Shown in pieces: positions 50,391 through 60,777 of a DNA stretch of 64,000 nt. A program made the translations under genes and the position numbers. The notes beneath the pieces are model-generated. The model was not told the origin of the DNA and searched no databases. It worked only from the letters and a program-made list of their open reading frames with translations. The stretch spans positions 248,001 through 312,000 of the forward strand of contig JAJGBQ010000002.1 of NCBI GenBank assembly GCA_022457065.1, in the 5' to 3' direction. The first letter of the stretch is position 1. Each line of letters opens with the position of its first letter. The stretch comes from Curvularia sp. ZM96. Lineage: Eukaryota; Ascomycota; Dothideomycetes; Pleosporales; Pleosporaceae.

Positions 50391-50771
50391 GATTGGATAT
50401 TATTTTTTCGAGTCTGAAGGGTGGTGTAAATAATATTCTATCATTCTATCACTTATGTACAGTATTGGGCCGCGGCGTAGGCAGCTGACGGACAGCTATA
50501 GTCAGTCATGGCCCGAAACGACCGTGTCAGCGTCTGGAATTGGAGTGGTGGGGAAGCCTCATAATCTATATATATAGCAGTGTTTGGTTAACTATCTGAA
50601 AAAAGTCTTGAGTCGCTAAAATGGGCCTCTGTAACATGTTGCATCTGACGTTATAGGATGAGAACCAATGCGCAATTGGATTCATCTTTCAGCAATATGT
50701 GGACTAAAAGAATGCGAACGAGTACACAAGAAAGCAAGAAAGAAAGCAAGAAAGAAAGCAAGAAAGAAAGC

Positions 50772-50846
<75 letters not shown>

Positions 50847-52045
50847 CAAGGTAGGTTCTTGGTTGCCACAAGCACGTGCTAGCCTCATCAACTATTTCAA
50901 TGCTATTGTTCACACTAGTAATCCTGTGAGAGATTTGGCAGGCAGCAGCAAGAACATCAGAATAGCATTCGGACAAGTCCTTGGGGTTCGTCCCAAGGAT
51001 CGAGTAGGAGCTTTTTACTATCCAGGTTCCCAGTCTTGCTGGCCCGATAGATACACGATAGGGGTCCGAGGGGCTGTCTGAATTCGACTTGCTTCTGATG
51101 CGTGTTTCTGACTACAGCACACGTACAGGTTTACTCACATTTCACGGCTAGTAAATTGCTGTTTGAGTAACAGTGTGGTGTTTGATGCTCGGATGCAGAG
51201 GGACCGCTTCCGCGCACTTACACGTGCAAATGGGGCTCATGATGATTTGCGCACCAACAGTAGCGCCGCGGAGAAACAGCAGGACGCCTAACCTTCTAGC
51301 TGTTGGCTGAATAGAGCCACTTAGGAGACTCGTGTTGGTCGTGCCGTACAATGACCCAAAGAATGCAGATAGCGTGAGACACTTATTGTAACTTTAACGT
51401 AGCGCTCCCCGCGCTATAGACATGCTATTAACTCTCTTCAAGGCAGGTGGCTAGCTGCAAAGAAGAGCACACATCATCACGGCAAGCATCGTGCAACGAT
51501 TTCGTTGGAATAAGCATTCTCTACCGCTCGGAGATATGCCCAGCTGAGTAAGAACTCTAAGTTGACGTCCTGCATCAACCGGCCTATCGGGACGTGCGCT
51601 ACCGCGCTACCGCGCTACGTGCGACGCTGGCGTGTTATCCTAGAACGCAATTGGTCTCGAGCCGCCGTACATCATTATTCGCATCCTGCAGGATCTTGTT
51701 AGCCTGCACGGCATCTGTATCGCGTAAGAAAACGAGTCATCTACAGCGCCACACGGCCGGGGCACAAAGACTGCCAAGAATCGGCAATGTATGCCGTGCG
51801 AACCCTAGCTGGCCTTCTGGATGGCGTCACGTTCTGCAACCTCGCGACGAACATAGCCCTTACGCACTATTCCATTACTGCATAGTAGCGTCGTACCACA
51901 TATCTCCGTGCCACATTTCTTCACCAAGAAGGCAGTTTGCACGTACAATCCACGCGGGTGAACGCGTCATAGCGACAAATAGCGCTGCAGCTTCACACCT
52001 CAACCTCAGCGGCACGGTAGCTGTTGTCGAGCCATCCCACGTCTA
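50391..52045. other. intergenic with microsatellite
   Basis: Contains a purine microsatellite (50727-50842). Open frames running through it are made by the repeat. A 167-aa frame at 51594-52097 is compositionally odd and overlaps the Tc1 element end; I do not support it as a gene. Confidence 0.5.
50727..50842 (+). repeat. AAAG/AAAGC microsatellite
   Basis: About 116 bp of GAAA units, the first part with interspersed GAAAGCAA units, the second part pure. Confidence 0.95.
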
Positions 52046-53316
52046 CATGGCGTCCTGGAAATATTCACAGTGGGGCGCGCACGGGGCTACTAGCTAAACC
52101 TAGTTGAGACGAAATAGATTTCAATACGACGTAGATCCGCCTTCAGCAGCAATTACAGCCTGGCACCGTCTCCCTATACTATTTACTAGGGACTGCAGGT
52201 ACTCAGGTGTAATAGCAGTATCCCAAGCCTCTTGAACGAGTTTTCTGATCTCAGATCGTGGCCTACGCCTATCACTAGGATAGTGAGCCTGGATCCATGC
52301 CTTTAATACCCCCCAAACCTGCTCAATCGGATTGAGATCTGGTGACCAAGCAGGCCATTTCATGACTGTTACGCCTCGCTCCTGCAACTCTACTTGAGTT
52401 AATGCAGCAGTATGAGAGGACGCTCCATCCTGCATGAAAATTATCCCACCTCTCATCCTGTTATAACCGCAAATCAGCGGCACAATCCTCTCACAGTAAG
52501 AAGCTACGTTTATCTTCCCCCACTCCTTCTCCCAAAAGAGCGAAGGACCCTTATCTCTCCCACAAAAGCTACCCCAAAACATCCAGCCTTGCTGTCTACC
52601 TTGGCGTACTACAAGGCAATCCTTATTATATGCCTCTGTATCTAGCCGAGTAACATATATCTCACTACGAGAGTTGCCTATTACCCAGCACTCGTTACTC
52701 CAAAGCACCTTATTCCATTACTCTGTCGTCCAGTCAAGGTGCTCCTCTGCCCACCGCATCCTTTCTAGCTTATTTTCAGGCGTATGTAGTAATTGTCGAA
52801 GAGCTTTTCTACGGTAATATCCAGCTGCTCGAAGAGCTCGGCGAACGACGCGCTTACTACAGCCCCAGCGTGGGTAGAAGTGATCAGCAAGAGCCTGCCA
52901 GCTCATCTATCGAGTAGCACGGCTTTGCCGTACGAAGGATATCAGCTCATCTACCTGCTCTAGGCTCAGAGTAGGTGGTCTACCTACTCTTTTCTTTGGG
53001 GTAAGGGTAGAAGCAAGCGCGTATCGGATTTAGTTAATAGTAACTCCAAGTTGGCGACTAATAGCGTTATAGTTAAGTCCAGCGTCGCGTAGAGTGTGGA
53101 TCTGAGGTCTTACATCGCGATCTGTCTGATATTGGGATGGAGGCGTAGTCGGGCGACTCATATTGCTTGGTAACGAGATAGATTGCCAGAGGATTAGGAG
53201 ACAAAGGACAGGTAAGCATGTAATATTAATTTATTAGGGCTATTTTGATTCATCCGAAGTAGGGCCGAGCAAAGCCTCCCTATTAGACCCACTGTGAATA
53301 TTTCCAGGACGCCATG
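52046..53316 (-). mobile_element. Tc1-like DNA transposon, inactive
   Basis: Perfect 29-bp inverted repeats start CATGGCGTCCTGGAAATATT (52046-52074; 53288-53316), each next to TA. A few flanking bases outside the TA also pair, so the exact ends may be up to 6 bp further out. Length about 1.27 kb with a single transposase gene on the minus strand, the size of ordinary Tc1/mariner elements. Confidence 0.85.
52121..53161 (-). pseudogene. Tc1-like transposase (DDE_3) with three stop codons
   Basis: One frame from ATG at 53161 runs to the stop at 52121, broken only by TAA (53032-53030), TAG (52909-52907) and TAA (52720-52718). The sequence around each stop is otherwise continuous family sequence. 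Two fit CAA to TAA and one CAG to TAG, all CpA to TpA. The N-terminal half has helix-turn-helix segments (HTLRDAGLNYNAISRQLGV), the C-terminal half the catalytic motifs IIFMQDGASSHTA and SPDLNPIEQVWGVLK (DD34E-like). It cannot make a full transposase. Confidence 0.88.
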
Positions 53317-54096
53317 TAGACATGCTCTGCCCTGTCTTCATAGTGCACTGCCTAGACGCAAAGAGAGGACTGGTAAGCGCGGGCGGATATGTGCAGCCGA
53401 GTCTGTGAGTGCAGCACAGGCCATTCGTTCGAGGCGGCTCTGGCGCGTTTAGACACCAGCCGCATAGTAGCGCGCTGGTGGCTTCGTGCGTTAGTGTAGC
53501 TAGCTGCTACTCCTTTTTGATAGCTCAACTGCTATTTGCAGACTCGGTACCAGGAGCCTATACTATGTTGTGTGGCAAGTGAGCAGCACGAGCAAAGCAA
53601 GGAGAGCTGTGACGACCTGTTGGGAGTAGATCATCAAATCACGCGTGTTGATAAGCAGCGTAGCATCGTGCTAGGCCAACTTTTCTGCTCATTTAACAAG
53701 TAAACCCAAGTGGTTTGTTCTAGCTTGCGGCACGGTGCCTGGCAAGACCTCGTACCAACAGATGACTGCCCCATACCGAAGAACTGCCGATAAAATGAAG
53801 AACTGCCGCCCCCACACCTCTGTCTGCAAGCGCCGGCAGGGCCGGGCATGCAGGCCCTACAGCAGCCGCTTCTGTATTCCCGAGGTCGACGTTGCGCCAG
53901 TCGCTTATGCACACCTAGCACATGGGCAGGAAACAGGCGATCCGCGCAGGCTCGCTCGCCTTTAGTTGTCTTAGTCTAGGGTAGAGCATGTTGCAGAGCC
54001 GTTGTTTTGTTATCTACTCTAATGCGAATATAGAGGTCGCTGCACCTCTATAGAGAGGTACGAAGCTACCTACTTCTATATCCCGAGCGTGCCAAT
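53317..54096. other. intergenic, no supported gene
   Basis: GC-richer than the transposon blocks. Open frames exist on both strands around 53630-53960 but none shows recognisable content. Confidence 0.45.
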
Positions 54097-54363
54097 ATGA
54101 ACCGTTTTAGCGACGACGACAAGACTCTGCTCTACATTATCAAAACTACCGCCAATGATCTAGGAGTAGGCTCTTGGAGCCACTACACGAACATCTTCAA
54201 CCAGCTCGCCTCACGCGGTCGGAGCCAGGATGGGCTAACTGCTGCGTATCGCAGTCTTGATAAGAGCAAGATGAAAGCTAGGGCCTGCGATGCGGCATGG
54301 GACGAAAAAAGGGAGCAAGTGCGGAATGCATTAACTAGAGTACGGCTACTACATCGCTCTTGA
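54097..54363 (+). CDS. hypothetical protein, possible first exon of the next gene
   Basis: Starts at ATG with MNRFSDDDKTLLYIIKTTAN and continues through a hydrophilic segment with GSWSHYTNIFNQLASRGRSQ. The character is that of a small helical DNA- or protein-binding module, but I do not recognise a family. After about residue 80 the likely coding sequence changes frame (EYGYYIALEREKL in frame +1), then again toward the repeat protein downstream. Either an intron I could not place or two indels separate this from 54459-55505. Confidence 0.4.
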   Translation: MNRFSDDDKTLLYIIKTTANDLGVGSWSHYTNIFNQLASRGRSQDGLTAAYRSLDKSKMKARACDAAWDEKREQVRNALTRVRLLHRS

Positions 54364-54458
54364 AAGAGAGAAGCTGACCGAGCGCGTAGAAGGAGCGCAG
54401 GCCTCTAGAAAACCTGATCTCCCGCTTTCATCAGCTAGACAGCGAAGGCAATGCAGAG

Positions 54459-55505
54459 GTGGTATGCCCGGTTCCTAGGAAGGCGCTGCAGCTGTCCTTG
54501 CACGAGTGGAGCGGTGCGAACGCACTCGCAGACCTTGGTAGTTGCACACCCTTCCTCCCACAACAGAGCGGGCTATCTGAGGAGCAAGTCTGGAGAACAG
54601 ACAACTATGTTTCGGACGATATGCTGTGGCCTGCACCAGCTACAGAGTGTTCTTTCGCTAGCAGCACTGCAACTGGACTCAACGTCGACAACCAACCCAC
54701 GTATGGAAACGACGGCTCGGCCATGTACAACGCGGAGGGTTGGGCTGGGTGTGCAGCAGACGCTTCCTCTCTATATGGAACTGCCGGATCAGCCATGTAT
54801 GGAGACAGCGGCCTAGCCACGTATAGAGAGAACCTGTATCCATATGGAGATATCTTGTATGGAGATGGAGATGGCTCGACCACGTATACAACTGGCGCAA
54901 ACATGTACGAGGCTGGCTCACACATGTACGAGGCTGGCTCACACATGTACGAGGCTGGCTCACACATGTACGAGGCTGGCTCACACATGTACGAGGCTGG
55001 CTCACACATGTATAGAGATGGCTCAACTACGTATGGAACTGGCGCAAACATGTCTGGAACTAGCACAACATACATGAACGAAGCAGGCAACTCAGACATG
55101 TTTGCAGCGGACAGCATAGCTGAGACCACGATTAGAAGTGGGCCCGTCCCCTTACTCAACACAGCTACGGAGAGCTACGACGCGACAGTACCTACGTCTG
55201 CGATGACGACTATACCTACAACTACGCTGGACGACCAGAGTTACTATATTCCCAATAGCTCCGTTGCAGACATGTCCATCTGCATAGAAGGTTGCTTAGT
55301 CGACTACGAAGCAATGCTGACAGATGCTTCAAGTCAGTCGTCGTCGTTCACGCAGGCCGTGCCCAACCACACACACACCCAAGGGTCTAATGCAGGATCG
55401 AAAAGTATCGCGAGCACAGTCACTTCAGAGGATATGGGCAGCGTAATGTCATCAGAAGAACTGTCTTTGTTGCTAGAGCGGAGTAAACCCTTCTTTCCTA
55501 TATAG
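54459..55505 (+). CDS. Tyr/Gly/Ser-rich repeat protein with five MYEAGSH units
   Basis: An open frame of 348 codons; the same frame is open a little upstream (LISRFHQLDSEGN), so the true start is probably in an upstream exon. The centre is low complexity: SAMYGDSGLATY-like units, then five perfect tandem copies of the 7-aa unit MYEAGSH (21-bp DNA repeat). The C-terminal part is Ser/Thr-rich and ends in a short helix (SSEELSLLLERSKPFF). No domain recognised. Composition resembles transcription-factor activation regions, and a bZIP gene lies 2.5 kb downstream, but function is unknown. Confidence 0.5.
   Translation: MVCPVPRKALQLSLHEWSGANALADLGSCTPFLPQQSGLSEEQVWRTDNYVSDDMLWPAPATECSFASSTATGLNVDNQPTYGNDGSAMYNAEGWAGCAADASSLYGTAGSAMYGDSGLATYRENLYPYGDILYGDGDGSTTYTTGANMYEAGSHMYEAGSHMYEAGSHMYEAGSHMYEAGSHMYRDGSTTYGTGANMSGTSTTYMNEAGNSDMFAADSIAETTIRSGPVPLLNTATESYDATVPTSAMTTIPTTTLDDQSYYIPNSSVADMSICIEGCLVDYEAMLTDASSQSSSFTQAVPNHTHTQGSNAGSKSIASTVTSEDMGSVMSSEELSLLLERSKPFFPI
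54901..55005 (+). repeat. 21-bp tandem repeat, five identical units
   Basis: Unit ACATGTACGAGGCTGGCTCA plus C, five times without a single change. Perfect identity marks it as likely length-variable between strains. Confidence 0.95.
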
Positions 55506-56772
55506 TAGCAGCCCCTTTCTTCCTCGCTAAATTCAGAGCTTGCTGCGAGCTGCTCGCTCGTAGTAGTGTATCTATGCGCGTTAGTCGAATAGCCAATCTA
55601 GAGATGGGCACTTACAGAATGAAATTTTCCCCGCCCTTTTAGTCCACAGTCGCTGGCTACGGTTGTAGAGACTTGGGTCCCTTTTCAGCTCTGCTAACTT
55701 GCTCCGGATAGCAGTGAGAGTTCGTTTGCTCGCAGTTATGCGGAAGAGACATATGGGAATAAGAGTTTGGTAAACGTTGAAAATATCAAGGTAAATAATG
55801 GCTGCTATTTGGAGCAGGTTCCAAGAAGCGCCAGCCATAGTGTAGATGCGGATTAACGAGTGGTGCTTGCAAGACTCTGGATGCTCAAGGTGCACTATAT
55901 AACAGCACTATGAAGTGGTATAGCAGATAAGACCCGTTTGTGGCTCTCAAACTGCCGCACTTCCTGCAGGAATTAGCGAGCGAGAGGCGCACGGCTGAAC
56001 CGCTCTACTGGACCAGGTACTGCGCCGCTCAACTGCAGAAGCTTACGCCATTAAGCTCCATTAATGGCCCAAACTGGATCAAACACGCTCTACGCTCTAA
56101 AGCTTGGACTGCACACCAGCCATCTGCCCAGACGAACTCATCCCATGTCATTGCTAGACTTGATCCTCTTCTGGTGCTCTTGACTAGTTCCTCTACCCGA
56201 CGACACAGCGTGTGTGCTGGCGTCTTCCTATTGTTAACTTCACTAGCTAGGTTTTTGTTGGCGCTTAAGCCTTGGAGTATACAAAGATAGCAACGTCAGA
56301 CTTCTAGACCTAGGCGTACAACTAAGTCAATGAACTAGTGTGCATGCTGGTGCGGCCGATCAGCTCTATCCAAGAGAAGTGATCATCTTTGCAGTTACAT
56401 CAAGTATAAGCAAGAGACGTCCAGCATGTCCCCACCTAGAGAGTAAGCCTCTCAAAATAGCCGCCACCAGGGGCGATGCCAGCTTTAGACGTGCGAGCAG
56501 AACCCACCTCCCGACACCCGCTGACGTTTCAATATCTGCTAGGTATACTTCTTTTAGTAGCTTACCAGATGCTGACGCTATACTTTGTAATATATAAACC
56601 TCTGCATCTAGGTTTACCACAGTCGTAGTAGAGGCTAGGTTGCAAGTGCTGCTAGCTAGGTCATATTGCAGTTGGTCAGCGTAGCAGGTGTAACCAGAGC
56701 GCTAGGGCGTTTGAAGAACTTTTACTTTCCAATGCTAACTACAATACAAATACGCAAAGCTCACTTCAATTA
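55506..56772. other. intergenic, only weak open frames
   Basis: Minus-strand frame 55895-55581 (contains MAGASWNLLQIAAIIYLDIF) and others at 55940-56290 and 56620-56366 show no recognised content. I leave them uncalled. Confidence 0.4.
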
Positions 56773-57396
56773 CTAGCTACGAAGTGCCCGTTTACGCTTA
56801 CGCGTCCCCTGTGTCTGTGTTGGTTCCTGTGGCGACACAGACTCAATAACGGGAGAGATGGTCTCGCGGGCAGATTGCCAACTCTCTGCTTCTACTCTCT
56901 GCGATTTTGGAGAGGTAGTCTTCTCTTTATCTTGCGGCGCGAGTACTTCGACTGAATCTTCGTGAGAAGGCTTTGGTAGCAAGGTTCGGTGCTGTACTTT
57001 ATGACGCTCCGCCTCGGGCGACTCTAACCTCTGCTCCTTAATCTGCTTGGGCTCTGCTGCAGGCCTGGTCATCTCTGCTCCGCTATCTTTACATTGCTCC
57101 TTCGCTTGCTCGCTATTGCTAGTCTCGTGCGTGCATGCTTTCGCCTTCGCCTTCTGCTTCTCAACGACGAGTTTCCATTTGTACTCCTCAATCTTACCCA
57201 ACAATGCGTTGCGCTCCTGGTCAAAGTTCTTTTGGAGATTGTTAATGATCAGGTTCTTCTCGCTTATCCGCTGCGATACAGTGCTAATCAAGTGTGGGTA
57301 GGCTTGTAGGTGGTCGGAGAACTGGCGCAGCACGTGCGATTGTCCTTGCAGACATTCAAACAGCTGGCGATCATCGTACTGCTGGTATGGGTGAGC
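56773..57396 (-). CDS. coiled-coil, basic-tailed protein (5' end unresolved)
   Basis: The exon from 57396 (after a CTAG acceptor) to the stop at 56773 encodes 207 aa. It begins AHPYQQYDDRQLFECLQGQS, continues as a coiled coil (NNLQKNFDQERNALLGKIEE), then a long charged low-complexity region, and ends KRKRALRS, a nuclear-localisation-like tail. An upstream ATG (57470, MTSHNKTSWSPGYY) is in phase only if a 32-bp intron is removed, which is too short to accept; a frameshift or another first exon is possible. Probably nuclear; family unknown. Confidence 0.5.
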   Translation of the reverse strand, partial: AHPYQQYDDRQLFECLQGQSHVLRQFSDHLQAYPHLISTVSQRISEKNLIINNLQKNFDQERNALLGKIEEYKWKLVVEKQKAKAKACTHETSNSEQAKEQCKDSGAEMTRPAAEPKQIKEQRLESPEAERHKVQHRTLLPKPSHEDSVEVLAPQDKEKTTSPKSQRVEAESWQSARETISPVIESVSPQEPTQTQGTRKRKRALRS

Positions 57397-57983
57397 CTAG
57401 TTTTCATCGTCGCAAAAGACGGCCATACATAGTATCCAGGCGACCAGCTAGTCTTGTTGTGAGAAGTCATGGTAGGAAAGTCTGGGCTGTGTCTACCACG
57501 ATGTAGCGAGGGCCGTGCTTCGAATGGGGAGTTGGCGGATCCTAAGTAGAGCAGGAAGAGAGTTGTGTTAGCCGAGACAACAGCCCTTGCTTGAGGGCTT
57601 TAAGCAGTTTTCCCTCACTGGTTGTCGCCGCCCCTACACAGACGAGGCGGCGGTGTTTCTGAAGCGCGCCGCATGCCATCCAGAGTAGTTGCCCCTAATG
57701 CTAAGTAGTGCCACCACATCCCAAGTGGTGGATCCTATCTTGAGCACTACCCTTGCTCATGCAGGCTCTGTGTTTAGCCAATGGTCGAGTTCACCAGCGC
57801 CGTGGCCGTCGCCGCCGCAGAGACTGCCAAAATAGTCCTCCGGCTCTGAACGGGCCCCTGAAGATGGCACAGGCAGTACCTGCTAGCCTTGGCGAGGTAG
57901 CAGAGTAGCTGTCTCTAGCATATCTATAAGTCTTTGGGCGGCCAATCTTGTGCAGTTGTCAACTCATAGGCTGGTTGTGCATC
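57397..57983. other. intergenic between divergent coiled-coil and bZIP genes
   Basis: Nothing else supported. It would hold the bZIP promoter and the unresolved 5' part of the coiled-coil gene. Confidence 0.45.
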
Positions 57984-58638
57984 ATGTCTAGCTGTGCTTC
58001 TCCTCAGATAGACGACTGGACCAAGATTTCAGACCCTGCTGAGCGCCGCAGGATACAGAACCGCATCGCCCAGCGTCACTATCGTAGGTAAGAGCTGTCC
58101 TATCATGCGCTCTCTTGCTAAGACCTGTGCAGGCAAGAAGCTTAAGAAGAGGCTCGAGGAAGCTGAGAGCATCATCGCATCGGAATCGCACTCTGTCAGC
58201 GAGGGTCAGCCTAAGCAGCCCCACCCTAATAGAGGCCGTGCGAAGACCGCCAAAACAGGCCGACGCCGCGATCGTGTCACACAGCCGCAGGACCGAAGCA
58301 TCGCGCCAGCGCCGCAGCGACAGCAGCAGCAGGAGCAGCAGGAGCAGCAGGAGCAGCAGGAGCAGCAGAAGCGCAAAGAAGAGTGCTCAGACGCTCTGCC
58401 GCCAGCCGTGCCCTCGCTACTTCCAACATCCGGTGGAGCCGGAGGACACCCGGCGCAGGACACCAGTCCTTCTCTTCCAACCCTCTACGCCTCGACAACC
58501 ATGCCAGCCAGCTCTGCTACACCACTCTCTGAATGCCTTGCACCAAATATGTGCTACAACAGTGGCGACAGCCCTTTCAACGAAGGCTATCTGGCCATGA
58601 ATGGATATTGGCTGCCGACTCAGTATCCGTATTTATAG
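57984..58638 (+). CDS. bZIP transcription factor (AP-1/Yap-like basic region)
   Basis: Two exons, 57984-58083 and 58133-58638, give 201 aa; the 49-bp intron (GTAGGT...GTGCAG, phase 1) lies inside the basic region. Joining gives the fungal bZIP signature: DPAERRRIQNRIAQRHYR followed by KKLKKRLEEAES. Asn and Arg residues that contact DNA (N-x7-R pattern in NRIAQRHYR) are present. The leucine zipper is short. Then come a basic linker, a Gln/Glu-rich run (QQQQEQQEQQEQQEQQ) and a Ser/Thr/Pro-rich C-terminus. Nuclear DNA-binding regulator by family; targets unknown. No secondary-metabolite core enzyme is seen next to it, apart from the reductase at 60.8 kb. Confidence 0.82.
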
Positions 58639-59355
58639 GAACTTGGGCTTACTTAAGGGGCTGTCTTGTGGATGCTGTAGCTAGGATTTTGCCATCTTGC
58701 GAATACAAAGTCTACCTAAGGAGCGTCTTGAGCAGGCGTGGTCTCCAAGTGAAGCAACCCCTCTATGCAATCAAACCGTGCTAGGCCCAGAAGGCCCTAC
58801 AGGTGCGGAGTCGTCGGAGCAGCCCTATGCCCATGTTCGCCTAAGCTGCAATTTCGCCCGGAAGCGCGCTGCACCGTGACAGCGCCAAGACCCAGACTGG
58901 CAGCTCGTTTGAGCTACCTAACGCATCCTGTCAGGCTCTTCCGCTACGCCGCAATGCCGCAGCTAGAGCAAGCGCTAGAGGCTGGTTGAATGGTTTGCAC
59001 GCGCGTGAGAGCGGCTTGTGGCAGTTCAGACCCGCAGGGATTAGAAAACGGGGCCTGGGGCCCTAGACGTGTGGTGGCCCCTTCGCAAGTGGAGCATATA
59101 CGGAGTACATAACGTCGATGGGCATGGATCTACAATCCCTAGTAGGTAATTCGCCGCATGCAATCGCAGGCTTAATCGCTTGGTACCCCGAGTAGCATGG
59201 GATAATGCCGAGTTATCCCTGCTGAGTGGCTCGGCTGCGCAACTTTTGTTACGTGACGCTGCGCGGCAGCCATGCTAAGAGAGTATAACCGCTGCCTCGC
59301 AGCCCTTCGCAGCTTGCGGTAACGCTGCCAGCTATCTAGGAGAGCTTTAGTGACA
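58639..59355. other. intergenic, no supported gene
   Basis: Small open frames only; nothing recognised. Confidence 0.45.
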
Positions 59356-59803
59356 ATGGCGTCTAGGACCCTTGCGCGGCGGGATGAGCCCACGGTAAGT
59401 CTAGCTAGGGTGAGACACAACGCAGTCAAGGCTCAACTAACGCTATGCGCAATGACAGAACGCCTATGAGCAGATCTGGCGGCTTGGGGTCTACCAATCT
59501 AACTTGGCTGCCATCGCTGGGGCCCTCCGCATCGGCTTATGCGACCTGTACTACCACATCGCAGCACTCGAGCGACAGGTAAAGGAGAAATCTCGACAAA
59601 ACAAGTCCTACGTAGAGTACGCCCAGAAACTGCAGATGGGGAAGTGGGAGGTCATGGAGCAACTCCGCCAGTCAAAGCTACAAGTGTCACAGCTGCAGGC
59701 GGAGCTCCAGTCTGAGCGAGCGTCTTCCAACGGGTCGAGGCAGCGCACACAGCGCAGACAGCGCAGAAACGGCAAGAAACACAAGTCTCATGGAAGTGAG
59801 TAG
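59356..59803 (+). CDS. small coiled-coil protein with basic C-terminus
   Basis: Two exons, 59356-59394 and 59459-59803, give 127 aa. The 64-bp intron has GTAAGT, an ACTAAC branch-like site and ACAG, phase 0, which supports the model. The N-terminal 60 residues form a helical module (NAYEQIWRLGVYQSNLAAIA), followed by a coiled coil (MEQLRQSKLQVSQLQAELQ) and a Lys/Arg-rich tail. A GTGAGT just before the stop could be a further donor, so the 3' end may extend. Family unknown; it recalls the coiled-coil protein at 56.8-57.4 kb in general make-up only. Confidence 0.55.
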
Positions 59804-60777
59804 TGGGAAGGTCGCTGATTCCATCTTGTCTCCTACGTTGAATTTTCTAGATACTTGTCATTTGCTCTTAAGTATGAGCTATTTCCAATACAATCTCATA
59901 TACATTAAGCTTTCTACCATTGTGTATTATTAGTGATACAGCAGTCCCAGCGTCACAGGGCGCCGAAAACAGTAACAAACACGATAACAGGTTGAAAAAT
60001 AGATATTCTCGAATGTCTTGTGGCCCCCGGCTGCAACTACAATACTCTCTTAACCTCTTTTAGCAATGCGTTTTGCCTACTGTGCGTTTTGGCAATCTCA
60101 TAGATGCACTACATGAGCGTCTTACATTTGCCCGTGATAGTTATGTCGAAAGTCTGGAAACTTGAGTTTCATGATTATTATATCTTAAGAATCACGTTTA
60201 AGCTAAAAACACTGTTGTGTTCTTGTAGTGGTGCTGAGTTCGCTTGCTAAAAGTGCAAAGCATCGAGGACCCCATGCACTTATCTAAAAGCAGCTTTATT
60301 AGATAGTGTGCTTGCTAAGTTCTAAGCTGGTATCGGAATGACTAGTCATTTCGTTGGGTCTAGAGCATATTGTCGCGGGAGCTGGGAAACCTTAAACCAG
60401 AGGGATTGGAGGGGATTGATCCAAATTCTCTGATCGATCAGATCAATGGAACTTCCAGGACTTACTACTACTCTTTTCAGACCAGTCATTATCTCTATTA
60501 CTAACATGTACTATGGGTCGTGTCAATACATTAGAGACATGTGGCATTCTATACATAGGTAGACCTTGTATATCAGCCCGGCTCTATAGCCAAAGCAACC
60601 ACTACAATGTCTTTTCTGTTCTTACAGCTCCCTGGCAAGGTGTGGCCATAACACAAAGCTAACTCTCTGTGCGCATCGTCTTGGACATAAAACCCGGTCT
60701 TGCAAGTTTTGAAAAACGACTTAATGATGGAACGTCAATTCATTTCTGTAGCGTGCTATTATGAGCATTCCAAGACG
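59804..60777. other. intergenic, no supported gene
   Basis: AT-richer than its neighbours; no open frame of note. Confidence 0.5.

Noticed and set aside
50651..51081. Open frames on both strands made of KKE, SFFL or similar runs
   Set aside because: They are produced by the AAAG microsatellite.
51594..52097. 167-codon plus-strand open frame
   Set aside because: Biased, no motif, and it overlaps the left end of the Tc1-like element.
54605..55162. Minus-strand frames with CEPASYM-type repeats
   Set aside because: Antisense reading of the 21-bp repeat of the plus-strand gene.
56773..57470. First exon MTSHNKTSWSPGYY joined to the coiled-coil exon by a 32-bp intron
   Set aside because: Phase fits, but 32 bp is too short for a fungal intron and no branch-like site is present; left unresolved.
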